A DNA stretch of 64,000 nt from Nitrospirales bacterium (GCA_020027205.1 JAHRAQ010000015.1:41993-105992); one strand, 5' to 3'. Shown: positions 1-9,691, counted from the first letter of the stretch. Numbers and translations: made by a program. Notes: a model not told the origin generated them from the letters alone.

Positions 1-850
1 TGTAAATGCCCTTTTTGTTGGTGACATCTTCGTCTTCCATGAGTTTGGAAACTTCGGTTTCAATTTTGCCGGGGTTCAACTCCTCATTTCCAAAGTCGTT
101 ATACAACAATCCCCACTCTACGCCTTTCATTTCCTTGCGGTATTTCGGAAACACCGACTCAACCCAATCGATTACTTTTTCAAAGTACTCCCATAAATCT
201 TTGGCTTCCGGTTCGTGCTGCCTTCGCCCCATATACTCCTCTATTTTTCCTTTGCTCATCCATTTGATTGCGGTTTCCAAATACTCTTGCCTGATGGCTG
301 TGCCATTTAAGTATTTGTTGCCTTTGCTATAAGCGACACAGCCTGTCTTGCTGAAATACCGCTTGGCATCGGCAGTCCATGAGCCGGCATAGACGGCATT
401 GCGTAATTCCTGGGGAGTCAATATTTCACCGGCGATGTTAATGGTCTTAAACCATTGCAATTTTTCGCTGTCCGTGCCGCTACACAGATAAACCATCAGT
501 TTGTAATTCAAAACTTGCCGTCGTTTGTCGTCTTGCAGATTATAAAAATAGAGTTTGTTAAAGGAAAAACTCCCGCTAACAAACTGGCAAACGGAAATGG
601 TGCGCTGTTGCCCGTCTATCACTTCAAAATTGCCGTCATCCCGCACCGCCCAATACATCACATTGAGCGGAAAACCTTTGGCAACCGTGTCAATCACGGC
701 ATCGCGCTGTTTGTCTTTATAGATAAACTCCCGCTGATACGGCGGGCGAATATCCAATTTGCCACCATAGCCGACTACGCCGTCATCGCCATTGTCCTGA
801 TAGCCGTCAGCTAATTCCCCAATGGTTATTTCTTTGAGTTTTATTTGCAT
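1..850 (-). CDS. DUF262-domain protein (partial, runs off left edge)
   Basis: An open frame starts at the ATG at 850 and leaves the window without a stop, so only the first 283 residues are seen. It shows the DUF262 (GmrS/ParB-like) signature: PPYQRE near residue 36 and DGQQR near residue 79, the latter being the usual nucleotide-binding/nuclease motif of the family. DUF262 proteins occur in type IV restriction enzymes and other defence loci and often carry a C-terminal HNH nuclease, which would lie outside the window. It begins 6 nt after the stop of the methylase gene, with an AAGG ribosome site in the gap, so the two are very probably one operon. The DNA is much more AT-rich than the flanking chromosome, suggesting transfer. 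Confidence 0.75.
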   Translation of the reverse strand, partial: MQIKLKEITIGELADGYQDNGDDGVVGYGGKLDIRPPYQREFIYKDKQRDAVIDTVAKGFPLNVMYWAVRDDGNFEVIDGQQRTISVCQFVSGSFSFNKLYFYNLQDDKRRQVLNYKLMVYLCSGTDSEKLQWFKTINIAGEILTPQELRNAVYAGSWTADAKRYFSKTGCVAYSKGNKYLNGTAIRQEYLETAIKWMSKGKIEEYMGRRQHEPEAKDLWEYFEKVIDWVESVFPKYRKEMKGVEWGLLYNDFGNEELNPGKIETEVSKLMEDEDVTNKKGIY

Positions 851-856
851 GACCTT

Positions 857-1942
857 TTACATCCTATGCTTGATAAATAATCTTTTGAATTTGGCTTCGC
901 CATTGACCAAACACTTTATTGACCCACCTTGCCAGATACCGCCAGAGTATCCTCTGCCATTATCTTCTGCCATTCCTACCAACTCGAACTGTTCGGGATT
1001 ATATTTATCAAAAAAAGTAACCGGCACACCCATCACGCCCCTGTAATCTGTCGGGATGTCTTTGGTTTTGCTGACTTCAATGGCGTCATAATTATCATAT
1101 TTCGGGTAATCGGTTTCATTGCCTTTGTAGGTTTTGTACAGAAGTAAATTCTCGTGGCGTTTGGCAGTATCCATATTGGTAAACCAGTTAATTTTGCCCG
1201 CACTAAAATATTTTTTGCCATTTTCTATTTTTTTTCTGGATTCCGTTTTTATGTCATAGTAGTCTTTCACCTCAAACCATTTTGTTCCGCCATTGTTCAT
1301 CCCCAGCCAAACTTTATTTTCTTTTATAAACCTGAAAATTTCCTTATAGGTCACTGCATTTTGATCTCCGAGTATCAAAAATTTTTTACCATGTTCAATC
1401 AGTTGAGCAACGTATTCCCGAAACAGCGAAAACGGCGGATTGGTCACCACAATATCGGCTTGTTTCAACAGTTCAATACATTCGGGTTTGCGAAAATCTC
1501 CGTCGCCTTCCAGATGTCCGATGCCTATTTCTTTAAGTTCCAAGACATTATTTTCATCTTTGCCACCTTTGTATTCTCCGGTGATGAGTTTCATATAGTC
1601 AGGATACGGAATGAGTTTGCCGTTTGCATCCGCCTTGTATTCTATGTAAATGGCTTTCTCGGCTTGATGCTGACTGAACATGTCCGGGTTTTGGTTTTTG
1701 TAACAGGTGGTCATAAGTTTTTTCAGTCCCAACGGTTCAAATTTATAGGAAAAATAATGAAAAAAGTTGCTAATACGCGGGTCATCGCAGTTGCAATATA
1801 CCACTTTTCCCTTAAATTGTTTTTCGTAGTGCCTCAACTCCGTTTCAATATCATGAAGTCGAGTGTAAAACTCATCCTTTCTCGCCTCTCTGGCTTGGTT
1901 CAGATTTACGTTGGCGGTCGTCTTTGGGGGGGTCGCTTTCAT
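857..1942 (-). CDS. EcoRI-family adenine-specific DNA methyltransferase
   Basis: The 361-residue protein matches the EcoRI methylase family: an N-terminal NDEFYT-like segment (KDEFYTRL, residues 22-29), VVYCNCDDP near residues 47-55, and the amino-methyltransferase motif IV NPPF at 168-171. It should transfer a methyl group from SAM to N6 of adenine in a specific site. It is the first gene of an AT-rich minus-strand operon with the DUF262 protein and has its own good promoter (1972-1999). No classical EcoRI-type endonuclease is visible; the DUF262 partner may be the restricting component or the endonuclease may lie to the left. The first codons contain a run of seven C. The recognition site cannot be read from the sequence. 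Confidence 0.85.
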   Translation of the reverse strand: MKATPPKTTANVNLNQAREARKDEFYTRLHDIETELRHYEKQFKGKVVYCNCDDPRISNFFHYFSYKFEPLGLKKLMTTCYKNQNPDMFSQHQAEKAIYIEYKADANGKLIPYPDYMKLITGEYKGGKDENNVLELKEIGIGHLEGDGDFRKPECIELLKQADIVVTNPPFSLFREYVAQLIEHGKKFLILGDQNAVTYKEIFRFIKENKVWLGMNNGGTKWFEVKDYYDIKTESRKKIENGKKYFSAGKINWFTNMDTAKRHENLLLYKTYKGNETDYPKYDNYDAIEVSKTKDIPTDYRGVMGVPVTFFDKYNPEQFELVGMAEDNGRGYSGGIWQGGSIKCLVNGEAKFKRLFIKHRM

Positions 1943-1971
1943 CGGCCAATCCGTACTTTCTAATCTCCGCC

Positions 1972-1999
1972 ATTATATCGCCATACCCGTAAAAATCAA
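1972..1999 (-). promoter_or_regulatory. Sigma-70 type promoter of the methylase/DUF262 operon
   Basis: On the minus strand TTGATT (1999-1994) is followed after 16 nt by a perfect TATAAT (1977-1972). Transcription would start about 1965, leaving a short leader before the ATG at 1942. An alternative upstream ATG at 1973 lies inside the -10 box and would not be transcribed, which supports the start chosen for the methylase. Confidence 0.55.
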
Positions 2000-2076
2000 T
2001 GAAGTTTTTCTTTGTAACCACGGGTTGACTTCCCCCTCTGGATGACTATCTGGCAGAGGATACCGGGAGGGGCCGC

Positions 2077-2712
2077 ATGGGTGAACACGAGCAACGGCGG
2101 GAAGAGGTTCCGGACGGCGATCAGACGATGCTTGACGCGCCCGCCGATGGCCGGGACACCGGCGACGCTCCCGGAGAACGCGAACCAACTGAAGAGTCCG
2201 CGCCGCCTCACGACGTGACGTCGACCGAGGAGCGGTTGCTCGCCGCAACCGAAGAACTGCGCGCAGTGAATGACAAATATCTGCGCCTGGCCGCCGAGTT
2301 TGAGAACTACAAAAAACGGGCGCAACTCGATCACCGGCAGGCGGTGCGGTTCGCCAATGAGTCGCTGTTGCGGGACATTCTCCCCACGCTGGACAATCTG
2401 GAACGGGCGCTTGACTCCGGGCAGGCGGGACAGGACCGGGGCGGCGTCGAAGGGCTGATCGAAGGAGTGCATCTCACGCACAAACATCTCCTCGATACCC
2501 TGCACAAAGCGGGCATGACGCAATTTTCCGGCAAAGGCGCCATGTTTGACCCGGCCCGCCATCAGGCCGTCGGGCAAGTCGAAACCACGGACGTCCCGGA
2601 ACACACGGTCGTTGACGAACATCAGAAAGGCTACGTGCTCCACGACCGGATCGTCCGGCCGGCGATGGTGACCGTGGCGCAGTCGCCCAAAGAAGAAGGA
2701 GTGGAATCATGA
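2077..2712 (+). CDS. grpE: Nucleotide exchange factor GrpE
   Basis: GrpE releases ADP from DnaK and sets the pace of the chaperone cycle in the cytoplasm. The 211-residue protein has an acidic, disordered first 45 residues, a long helical stretch with [14 protein letters not shown] around residues 67-80, and the beta-domain with HQAVGQVET and the GY.L..R.VRPA.V motif near the C terminus. The start ATG follows a GGGAGGGG ribosome site. The stop overlaps the dnaK start in ATGA, indicating translational coupling. hrcA, often found just upstream of grpE, is missing; an AT-rich methylase operon in the opposite direction lies there instead. No CIRCE element is seen. Confidence 0.95.
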   Translation: MGEHEQRREEVPDGDQTMLDAPADGRDTGDAPGEREPTEESAPPHDVTSTEERLLAATEELRAVNDKYLRLAAEFENYKKRAQLDHRQAVRFANESLLRDILPTLDNLERALDSGQAGQDRGGVEGLIEGVHLTHKHLLDTLHKAGMTQFSGKGAMFDPARHQAVGQVETTDVPEHTVVDEHQKGYVLHDRIVRPAMVTVAQSPKEEGVES

Positions 2713-4637
2713 GTAAGATTATCGGCATTGACCTGGGAACGACCAACTCGTGCATCGCGAGCATGAGCCACGGGGAACCGTCCGTGGTGGCCAATTCGGA
2801 AGGCGGCCGCACCACGCCGTCCGTGGTGGCGATCACGGACAAGGGGGAGCGGCTGGTCGGCCAGATCGCCAAGCGGCAGGCGATTATGAATCCCGAACAC
2901 ACCATTTTTTCCGTCAAGCGGCTGATGGGAAGAAAATTCAACTCCAGAGAAGTCAAAGACGCGGTCAAGCGGCTGCCCTACACCATCACCGAGGCCCCGA
3001 ACGGGGACGTGCACGTGGGCATTCGGGGCAAAAAATACAGCCCTCCGGAAGTGTCCGCCATGATTCTCCAGAAAATCAAACAGACCGCCGAAGATTACCT
3101 GGGCGAACCGGTGACCGACGCGGTGATCACCGTGCCCGCGTATTTTGACGACAGCCAGCGCCAGGCCACCAAAGACGCCGGGCAGATCGCCGGGCTGAAC
3201 GTGCGGCGCATTATCAACGAACCCACCGCCGCCTCGTTGGCGTACGGGCTGGACACGAAAAAAGAAGAACGCATCGCGGTGTACGATCTGGGCGGCGGCA
3301 CCTTCGACATTTCGATTCTCGAAATCGGGGACGGCGTGTTTGAAGTGAAAGCCACCAACGGCGACACCTTTCTGGGCGGCGATGATTTCGATCTTCGGGT
3401 CATTGACTGGATGGTGGACGAATTCAAAAAAGACCAGGGGATCGATCTCAAACACGACCGCACCGCCCTGCAACGGCTGAAAGAAGCGGCCGAGCGGGCC
3501 AAAATTGAACTGTCGTCGGCGCAGGAGACGGAGATCAATCTGCCCTTTGTCACGGCCGACGCCAACGGCCCCAAACATCTGGTGCTGAAACTCACCCGCG
3601 CCAAATTCGAGCAACTGGTGGACGATTTGATCACCCGCTCCATCGATCCCTGCAAAAAAGCGCTGGCCGACGCCGGCATTGCCGCCAAAGACGTGCACGA
3701 AGTGGTGCTGGTCGGCGGGATGACGCGGATGCCCAAAGTCATCCAGCGGGTGAAAGAGTTCTTCGGAAAGGAGCCGCACAAGGGGGTGAATCCCGACGAG
3801 GTGGTGGCCATCGGCGCCGCCATTCAGGGCGGGGTGCTGCAGGGCGACGTCAAAGACGTGCTGTTGCTCGACGTCACGCCGCTGTCGCTGGGCATCGAAA
3901 CGCTGGGCGGCGTCTTCACGCGCCTGATTGACCGCAACACCACGATTCCCACGAAGAAGAGCCAGATTTTCTCCACCGCCGCCGACAGCCAGACCGCCGT
4001 CACCATCCGGGTCTTTCAGGGCGAACGGGAAATGGCCAACGACAACAAACTGCTCGGTCAGTTCGACCTGGTGGGCATTCCGCCCGCGCCGAGGGGCATG
4101 CCGCAAATCGAAGTGACGTTTGACATCGACGCGAACGGCATCGTCCACGTCTCGGCCAGGGACATGGCCACGCAAAAAGAACAATCCATCAAGATCACGG
4201 CGTCGAGCGGCTTGAGCAAGGAAGAAGTCGAACGACTCGTGAAAGAGGCCGAATCCCATTCCGACGAGGACAAAAAACGGCGCGAGGTCGTCGAAATCCG
4301 CAATCAGGCCGACTCCCTGTTGTACGGGACGGAAAAGAACCTCAAGGATCACGGGGACAAAATATCCGAGGAAGAAAAAACCGCCATCCAGAGCGCGATT
4401 GACGGCATGAAACAGGCCATGGAAGGGGACGACGCCGAGGCCATGAAAACGGCGATGCAGACCCTCACCACCGCGTCCCACAAACTCGCGGAAGAGATGT
4501 ACAAAAAGACGACGGCCGAGGCGCCCCCCGGCGACGGCACCGGCGGCGCCGACGGCGGAGCCGGCACCGACACCGCCCAGGGCAACGACGAAAAAGTGGT
4601 GGACGCCGAATTTGAAGAAGTGGACAAGGAAAAATGA
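2709..4637 (+). CDS. dnaK: Chaperone protein DnaK (Hsp70)
   Basis: DnaK binds exposed hydrophobic segments and folds them through ATP-driven cycles with DnaJ and GrpE. The 642 residues are the normal length. The nucleotide-binding domain starts with GIDLGTTNS, carries [10 protein letters not shown] near residue 195 and GGMTRMP near residue 338; the linker is followed by [13 protein letters not shown], then the substrate-binding beta-sandwich and the helical lid. A glycine/aspartate-rich tail ends in [10 protein letters not shown], as in most Gram-negative DnaK proteins. The start overlaps the end of grpE by 4 bases. A small GC hairpin (GGCGG/CCGCC) lies just after the stop, before dnaJ. Confidence 0.98.
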   Translation: MSKIIGIDLGTTNSCIASMSHGEPSVVANSEGGRTTPSVVAITDKGERLVGQIAKRQAIMNPEHTIFSVKRLMGRKFNSREVKDAVKRLPYTITEAPNGDVHVGIRGKKYSPPEVSAMILQKIKQTAEDYLGEPVTDAVITVPAYFDDSQRQATKDAGQIAGLNVRRIINEPTAASLAYGLDTKKEERIAVYDLGGGTFDISILEIGDGVFEVKATNGDTFLGGDDFDLRVIDWMVDEFKKDQGIDLKHDRTALQRLKEAAERAKIELSSAQETEINLPFVTADANGPKHLVLKLTRAKFEQLVDDLITRSIDPCKKALADAGIAAKDVHEVVLVGGMTRMPKVIQRVKEFFGKEPHKGVNPDEVVAIGAAIQGGVLQGDVKDVLLLDVTPLSLGIETLGGVFTRLIDRNTTIPTKKSQIFSTAADSQTAVTIRVFQGEREMANDNKLLGQFDLVGIPPAPRGMPQIEVTFDIDANGIVHVSARDMATQKEQSIKITASSGLSKEEVERLVKEAESHSDEDKKRREVVEIRNQADSLLYGTEKNLKDHGDKISEEEKTAIQSAIDGMKQAMEGDDAEAMKTAMQTLTTASHKLAEEMYKKTTAEAPPGDGTGGADGGAGTDTAQGNDEKVVDAEFEEVDKEK

Positions 4638-4712
4638 CGGCGGCCTTTCCGCCGCGCCGTGCCGCACCGACACGCGGAGCCATGACGGAGTGACTCCTCC
4701 AGAGACGAAAAG

Positions 4713-5837
4713 ATGTCGACGGTGACCAAACGGGATTACTATGCCGTCCTCGGCGTCGGCCGGGAGGCCTCCGACGACGAGATCAAGAAGGCGTTTCGAA
4801 AAGTCGCCCGCCAGTACCATCCCGACTTGCAGACCGACTCGAAGGACAAGAAAAAATCCGAGGAAAAATTCAAGGAAGCCAACGAGGCGTATGAAGTTTT
4901 AAGCGATCAGGAATCGAGAAAACGGTACGACATGTTCGGCCATGCGGGCGGGCCGCAGGGGTTCGGCGGCGCCGGCGGGCCTGATTTCAGCGGGAACTTC
5001 GGGGACATTTTCGGCGATATTTTCGGCGACTTCTTCGGCGGCCGGGGCGGACGCGAGCGCCCGCAACAGGGCAACGACCTGCAATACAACCTGGGACTTT
5101 CGTTTGAAGAAGCCGTCGACGGCAAGGAAGCCAAACTCAAAATCCCGCGATGGGAAGGCTGCGAGACCTGCCGCGGCACCGGCGCGAAATCGTCCAGCGA
5201 CACCAAGCCCTGTCCCGGCTGCCACGGCACCGGGCAGATTCGACTCCAGCAGGGATTTTTCAGCATCAATCGAACGTGCGGACAATGCCAGGGCGCCGGG
5301 CAGGTGATCACCGAGCCGTGCCCGGCCTGTCATGGCCGGCAACGCGTGTACCGGGAGCACACCTTGTCGGTCACGATTCCCGCGGGTATCGAAACCGGGA
5401 TGCGCCTTCGCCTCGCTCACGAAGGCGAACATGGCGTCAACGGCGGCCCGCCGGGCGATCTCTACGTCGCGGTCACGGTCAAACCGCACCCGGTCTTCAC
5501 CCGCAAAGGCAACGACGTTGTCGTGGAGTTGTCCATCGACATGGTCACGGCGGCCCTGGGCGGCAAGGTGGAAGTGCAAACTTTAAAAGGCGCCACCAGC
5601 GTCAAAATCCCCGAAGGCACCCAGCACGACCGCATCCTTCGCCTCAAGGGCCTGGGGGCGCCGTCCCTGAAACGACGCGCCGCCGGCGACCAACTCGTGC
5701 GGATCAAAGTCGCCGTTCCCACCAACTTGTCCGCACGGCAACGGGAACTCCTGGCGGCGTTTGCCAAAGAACGCGGCGCGTCCTCCAACGGCCCGGGGGA
5801 CGGGTTGTTTGAGAAAGTCAAAACCATTTTCGAATAA
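4713..5837 (+). CDS. dnaJ: Chaperone protein DnaJ
   Basis: DnaJ delivers clients to DnaK and stimulates its ATPase. The 374-residue protein has an N-terminal J-domain with the YHPD motif (HPD triad) near residue 31, a Gly/Phe-rich linker at about 78-115, then the zinc-binding centre with four CxxCxG repeats (CETCRGTG, CPGCHGTG, CGQCQGAG, CPACHGRQ) at about 148-215. The fourth repeat lacks its last glycine. Two beta-rich client-binding domains follow. It lies 75 nt after dnaK in the same operon, and rsmE follows after 29 nt. Confidence 0.97.
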   Translation: MSTVTKRDYYAVLGVGREASDDEIKKAFRKVARQYHPDLQTDSKDKKKSEEKFKEANEAYEVLSDQESRKRYDMFGHAGGPQGFGGAGGPDFSGNFGDIFGDIFGDFFGGRGGRERPQQGNDLQYNLGLSFEEAVDGKEAKLKIPRWEGCETCRGTGAKSSSDTKPCPGCHGTGQIRLQQGFFSINRTCGQCQGAGQVITEPCPACHGRQRVYREHTLSVTIPAGIETGMRLRLAHEGEHGVNGGPPGDLYVAVTVKPHPVFTRKGNDVVVELSIDMVTAALGGKVEVQTLKGATSVKIPEGTQHDRILRLKGLGAPSLKRRAAGDQLVRIKVAVPTNLSARQRELLAAFAKERGASSNGPGDGLFEKVKTIFE

Positions 5838-5866
5838 CAGGCGCGTCCCCGCCCGCGTTCCATCAC

Positions 5867-6607
5867 GTGCCGGTGTTCTTCATTCACTCCCGCCAGATCG
5901 ACGGCGACACCGTCTCGATTGATCCTCCGCTGCACGCCCACCTCGCCCACAGCCTCCGTGTTCGAACAGGCGAACACCTGTGGCTGGGCGACGAGCGGCG
6001 CATGCGTTATCGCGTCAGGATCGACCGCCTCGATGCGCGCGCCATGCGGGCGTCCATTCTGGAAACAGTTCACGGCCCTCCGCCCCCGGCGGCGTCCATC
6101 ATCCTGGCCCAGGCCATGCTCAAAGGAGAGCGGATGAACTGGGTGATGCAAAAAGCCGCGGAGTTGGGCGTCGACGCCGTGATTCCCCTGCTGACCGCGC
6201 GGGTCATCGCGCGCGCGCCGGCGCATCGAACGCCGGCGATACGGGATCGCTGGCAACGCATCGCCACGCACGCGGCCGAGCAGTCGGAGCGGTGGGCCGC
6301 CCCCCGCGTCACCGACCCCATGACGCCGCCGGCCCTGTGCGAGCATGTGCGCGACGCGGCGCTTCGGTGCGTGTTGATCGCGCGAGACGCGACGCACCGT
6401 CTCCGCTCGCTTCCCCTCGATCCCGCCTTTCACGGCGCCGTGGTGCTGGCCGTCGGCCCGGAAGGCGGATGGACCGATGAGGAACGCGCGACGTTCGCGG
6501 AACGGCGGTTTGATGCCGTCTCACTCGGCGAGGGCATCCTGCGGAGCGAAACCGCCACGCTGGCAGCGCTGGCCGTTCTGCAACACCGCCTGGGAAATCT
6601 GGGATAG
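5867..6607 (+). CDS. rsmE: 16S rRNA (uracil-1498-N3)-methyltransferase RsmE
   Basis: RsmE methylates N3 of U1498 in the 30S subunit. The 246-residue protein has the family layout: a short PUA-like N-terminal domain beginning PVFF.HSRQ and a C-terminal SPOUT (trefoil-knot) domain with the SAM-binding signatures VGPEGGW near residue 202 and LGEGILRSETA near residue 222. The start is a GTG; no in-frame ATG fits the expected N terminus better. rsmE next to dnaJ is a common arrangement. It appears to be the last gene of the grpE operon, followed by a hairpin repeat. Confidence 0.93.
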   Translation: MPVFFIHSRQIDGDTVSIDPPLHAHLAHSLRVRTGEHLWLGDERRMRYRVRIDRLDARAMRASILETVHGPPPPAASIILAQAMLKGERMNWVMQKAAELGVDAVIPLLTARVIARAPAHRTPAIRDRWQRIATHAAEQSERWAAPRVTDPMTPPALCEHVRDAALRCVLIARDATHRLRSLPLDPAFHGAVVLAVGPEGGWTDEERATFAERRFDAVSLGEGILRSETATLAALAVLQHRLGNLG

Positions 6608-6650
6608 GGAAGAAAGCAAAAGCGGAAACAACGGCACGCGCCCCCTCTTT

Positions 6651-6791
6651 CCGTCATTCCCGACGTTAGTAGTCGGGAAGTATTTGCCAAAGGCAAATGC
6701 TCCGAAGGTCCATCCTTCGGTTGCATTGTCCTAATCAAAGAAAAGAACAACAGAAAGATGGATTCCCGACTAACAATGTCGGGAATGACGG
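6651..6791. repeat. Composite hairpin repeat, copy 1
   Basis: Two inverted CCGTCATTCCCGAC-type arms flank a core. Each arm is itself a hairpin (ATTCCCGAC...GTCGGGAA). The left arm carries the insert with the small inverted repeat ATTTGCC-AAA-GGCAAAT. The element fills most of the rsmE to Ycf48-like intergenic space. Confidence 0.9.
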
Positions 6792-6865
6792 AGAGGATGA
6801 GGCGGGAATAACGGAAAGAGAAAGCGGGAATGACGGGGGGCAACTGCTCCGAAGGTGACGGCGGC

Positions 6866-6935
6866 GGAAACCGTTACCGTTACGGTTACGGTGACGGTGA
6901 CGGCAACCGTTACGGCGACGGCGCGACAATTTTCA
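6866..6935. repeat. Degenerate hexamer repeat (GTTACC/GGTGAC type)
   Basis: Alternating ACCGTT, ACGGTT and GGTGAC hexamers run from the intergenic region into the last codons of the Ycf48-like gene. It resembles slipped-strand expansion and is one of several such tracts in the window. Confidence 0.7.
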
Positions 6936-7920
6936 GGACGGCGCCGCCCTGGCCCACGGCCCATCCGACGCCGGGGGCGGGAAAGGACAGGCCGTAGAGA
7001 CTCAACGGTTCTGGGAGTTCCGTCTCGCGCCACGTGAGACCGGCGTCGGTCGTGCGGAGAAACGCGCCCCGCTCGCCGATGATCCACCCCGTTCGAAATC
7101 CCGCAAAACTGACTTTTAAAAAATCCGGCGGCCGGAGACAGGGCGACCCGCACGGCAGAGTGCGGTCCACCCAGGCGTCGCCGCCGGTGATCGTTTGGAA
7201 CATGGCGGCCTGGGAGCCGACGACCCACCCGCTGGCGTCGTCCAGAAAGTGCAAATCGAAAAACGTGGTGGCGCTCTCGACGGGCTGCCGCGTCCAATGG
7301 GCGCCGCCGTCCCGCGTGATCAGAATCGTCCCCAGCGCGCCGACCGCCCAGCCCGTTTGCGCGTCAAGAAACTGCACCCCAAATAAATCCGCCGACGTCG
7401 AACTGTTCTGATCCTCCCACGTCGCGCCGCCGTCCCTGGTGTGCAGAATGGCGCCCCGCCCGCCGACCGTCCAGCCCCGCGCGGCGTCGAAGAACGACAC
7501 GTCGTACAGCGTGGCGCTGACTCCGGCGCTCTGACGGCGCCACTGCTGTCCGCCATCGTCGGTGTGGAGAATGGTCCCGTTGTGTCCGACAATCCACCCG
7601 TGCCGCGCATCCGCAAACGCGAGACTCGTGAGAAGCGCCGTTGTTCGGCGGGGCATTTCCCGCCAGTGTTCTCCGCCGTCGTCCGTGCGCAGCACCATCC
7701 CCCCGGCGCCGACCGCCCAGCCTTCGCGCGGACTCACAAAAAATGTGTCCAGGAGCGTGGCTTTGGTGCCGCTGCTCTGCATGACGGGCGCGCGCACGTC
7801 CGCGCCAGCCCGCGCCACGGCGAGGCCGGACAGGCCCGCGGCCATCAACACGGACAGCGCGGCGGTCAGAAACCTGGCGTGACGGCGAACGGGCACGGGA
7901 GACGGAACGGCGGCGGGCAC
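6910..7920 (-). CDS. Exported Ycf48/BNR-repeat beta-propeller protein
   Basis: The 336-residue protein has an N-terminal export signal (hydrophobic stretch at about 17-38 ending in an AxA-like site) followed by seven or so repeats of the type GWAVG..G.IL.T.DGG..W spaced 40-45 residues. This is the BNR/Ycf48 photosystem-assembly-like propeller. In non-photosynthetic bacteria these are periplasmic or surface proteins of mostly unknown role. The start is GTG at 7920, only 3 nt after the stop of the IPT/TIG gene, so the two are co-transcribed. The family call is firm; the function is not known. Confidence 0.85.
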   Translation of the reverse strand: MPAAVPSPVPVRRHARFLTAALSVLMAAGLSGLAVARAGADVRAPVMQSSGTKATLLDTFFVSPREGWAVGAGGMVLRTDDGGEHWREMPRRTTALLTSLAFADARHGWIVGHNGTILHTDDGGQQWRRQSAGVSATLYDVSFFDAARGWTVGGRGAILHTRDGGATWEDQNSSTSADLFGVQFLDAQTGWAVGALGTILITRDGGAHWTRQPVESATTFFDLHFLDDASGWVVGSQAAMFQTITGGDAWVDRTLPCGSPCLRPPDFLKVSFAGFRTGWIIGERGAFLRTTDAGLTWRETELPEPLSLYGLSFPAPGVGWAVGQGGAVLKIVAPSP

Positions 7921-7923
7921 CGG

Positions 7924-9600
7924 TTAATTGTCCTGCGTGTAATCGTGGAAAAACTCTTTGTGCGGCAGGCCGCGCGGGAGAATTTTAAAATCCCCGGCCA
8001 CCGCGCTCACCCATCGCTTCCGCGAACAGCACCGGCCGTTCTCGAGCACGTCCCAGGAACCGCGGCGGACAACCAGTTCCCCTTTGGTGGGGTCCTCGTA
8101 AAACCCTTCGGGATGTCCAAACCCGAATACGTGGCGCCGAGGCACGCGCACGGTGATTTCCGTGTCCGACCAGGACAGCACCATGGCCGCCACGCCGTTG
8201 ATCAGGACTTCCGTGCGGGACACGTCGGCGCCCAGGCGGTAATTTTTCCAGTCATGGGCTTCGGTGTGCAGTTCCAACCGCGTCGCTTCCGCGATTTTCA
8301 GAAACTCGCCGAACCCGTCTCCCCGAATGGTCACGATTTCGTCAATCCCGGCTTCGGCGGGCGCGTAGGCCGCCACGTGGGGCGTCGTCACGGTGAACGT
8401 CCCCGCTTCAAACTCGACGACGCCGCGTTCCCGGCAGCACGTCCCGTCGGCATGGGGAATCGTGGCGCCCCGCTTCACCACCACGGGGCCGGATTGGGCG
8501 CTGTAAGGCACCCATGCGTTGATTTCATTGTCCTGCCACCGGTGAATAATGGCGGGCACGCCGCCGATTTCCACCCGGTTCTGACCCGGATCAAAATCAA
8601 ACGCATACGCCGTGCTCCCCGACTCGGAGAACAGGCCGAAATGTTTCCCCGTGATGCGCACCAGCGTGCCGATGGGGCCGCGGCCGGGCGTCATGCGATC
8701 AAACCGTGGTTCCACCACGTCAAAATGTCCCAACGATCTTGCGCGGCCCTCACGCCGCAACGTGACGGGGCCGCCGGTTGCGTTCAGAGGCACGTGCGCC
8801 ACAATGGTGCGCGTCGACCATTGCGCGATGGTCACCGGGACGTCCCCGATGGTCAGGGCGTCATCCGGCCCGCGGGCCTCGCCGAAGCCTTGCCCGCTGA
8901 TGACAATCTTGGCGCCCACAGGCCCCGTGACCGGCGACAGCGACACGGCGGGAATCAGGGCAATCGGCACGGAATTGCTTTCGGCGTATTCGACCGGCGC
9001 GCAGCATGACCCGTCCGGCAGCGGGTCGGAAGACGCCAGTTGCACCACCACGTCGCCCGATTCCGCATTGGCCGGAATGGCAACCGTGATGCGTGACGGC
9101 CGCCATTTCAGAATTTCCGCCGGAATGCCGCCGATGACCACCCGGTTCACCCCGAACATGGTGTTGGGGTCGCGCGACCCCGCCGTGTTCCCGAAATGTT
9201 CGCCCTCGATGACGAGTGTTGAGCCGGGTTCGGCCTCCGGCGGCAGGAGTCCGGCAATCGTCACCCGTTGCACACCAAACCGGCCCGCGACCGTGACGCC
9301 GCCGGGACCCGACACCGTCACGTCGCCGTCCTTCGCCTTCAACGGAACTTTGACCATCACCAGGTCGGGTTCCCAGAGTTGAATGAGCGCGGGCACCCCG
9401 CCGAAGGTCACCCGGTTTTCCCCGGTCGACACAAAGTCGCCGAAGGCGGCCCCGCCGAGTGTCACCGTGGTGCCCGGCGGACCGGCCTCCGGAAACACGT
9501 CCGCCTGCGCGAGAGAGGCCCCGCCGCAGAGCGCCGTGAACACGAACATGACATGTCGAATCAAAGGGAACATCGTTCGAGTCTGAACGTGAGATGTCAT
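7924..9600 (-). CDS. Secreted multi-domain IPT/TIG protein
   Basis: After a signal peptide (hydrophobic FVFTALCGGASLAQA) the protein has five IPT/TIG immunoglobulin-like domains, each recognisable by a P..G..G..V.I.G..FG pattern and a VP or IP strand. Such domains occur in cell-surface and extracellular binding proteins. Three domains carry an inserted hairpin with a Gly-x-Cys-Cys motif (SCCAP, TCCRE, RCCSR), unusual for this fold. The open frame extends up to 9675, but the ATG at 9600 gives a normal signal peptide; the ATG at 9573 is another option. It is followed at 3 nt by the Ycf48-like gene. The binding partner is unknown. Confidence 0.8.
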   Translation of the reverse strand: MTSHVQTRTMFPLIRHVMFVFTALCGGASLAQADVFPEAGPPGTTVTLGGAAFGDFVSTGENRVTFGGVPALIQLWEPDLVMVKVPLKAKDGDVTVSGPGGVTVAGRFGVQRVTIAGLLPPEAEPGSTLVIEGEHFGNTAGSRDPNTMFGVNRVVIGGIPAEILKWRPSRITVAIPANAESGDVVVQLASSDPLPDGSCCAPVEYAESNSVPIALIPAVSLSPVTGPVGAKIVISGQGFGEARGPDDALTIGDVPVTIAQWSTRTIVAHVPLNATGGPVTLRREGRARSLGHFDVVEPRFDRMTPGRGPIGTLVRITGKHFGLFSESGSTAYAFDFDPGQNRVEIGGVPAIIHRWQDNEINAWVPYSAQSGPVVVKRGATIPHADGTCCRERGVVEFEAGTFTVTTPHVAAYAPAEAGIDEIVTIRGDGFGEFLKIAEATRLELHTEAHDWKNYRLGADVSRTEVLINGVAAMVLSWSDTEITVRVPRRHVFGFGHPEGFYEDPTKGELVVRRGSWDVLENGRCCSRKRWVSAVAGDFKILPRGLPHKEFFHDYTQDN

Positions 9601-9691
9601 AGTTGAAACCAACGCTCCAGAATGGAATGTCATCCGTTGTGAACACCCGCCGCATCCGCCTTCTCCCTCCGTCATCCTTCCGTCATCCTTC

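Noticed and set aside
1876..1973. Short upstream reading frame at 1973 overlapping the methylase start
   Set aside because: Its ATG lies inside the -10 box of the methylase promoter, so it would not be in the transcript.
2020..2060. Heat-shock (sigma-32) promoter or CIRCE element before grpE
   Set aside because: TTGACT and a C-run are present but the spacing does not fit sigma-32, and no CIRCE inverted repeat exists. A weak sigma-70 match (TTGACT-N16-TATCTG) is not strong enough to report as a feature.
2631..4820. 729-codon open frame on the minus strand opposite dnaK
   Set aside because: It is the antisense shadow of dnaK in GC-rich DNA, with no domain, start site or composition of its own.
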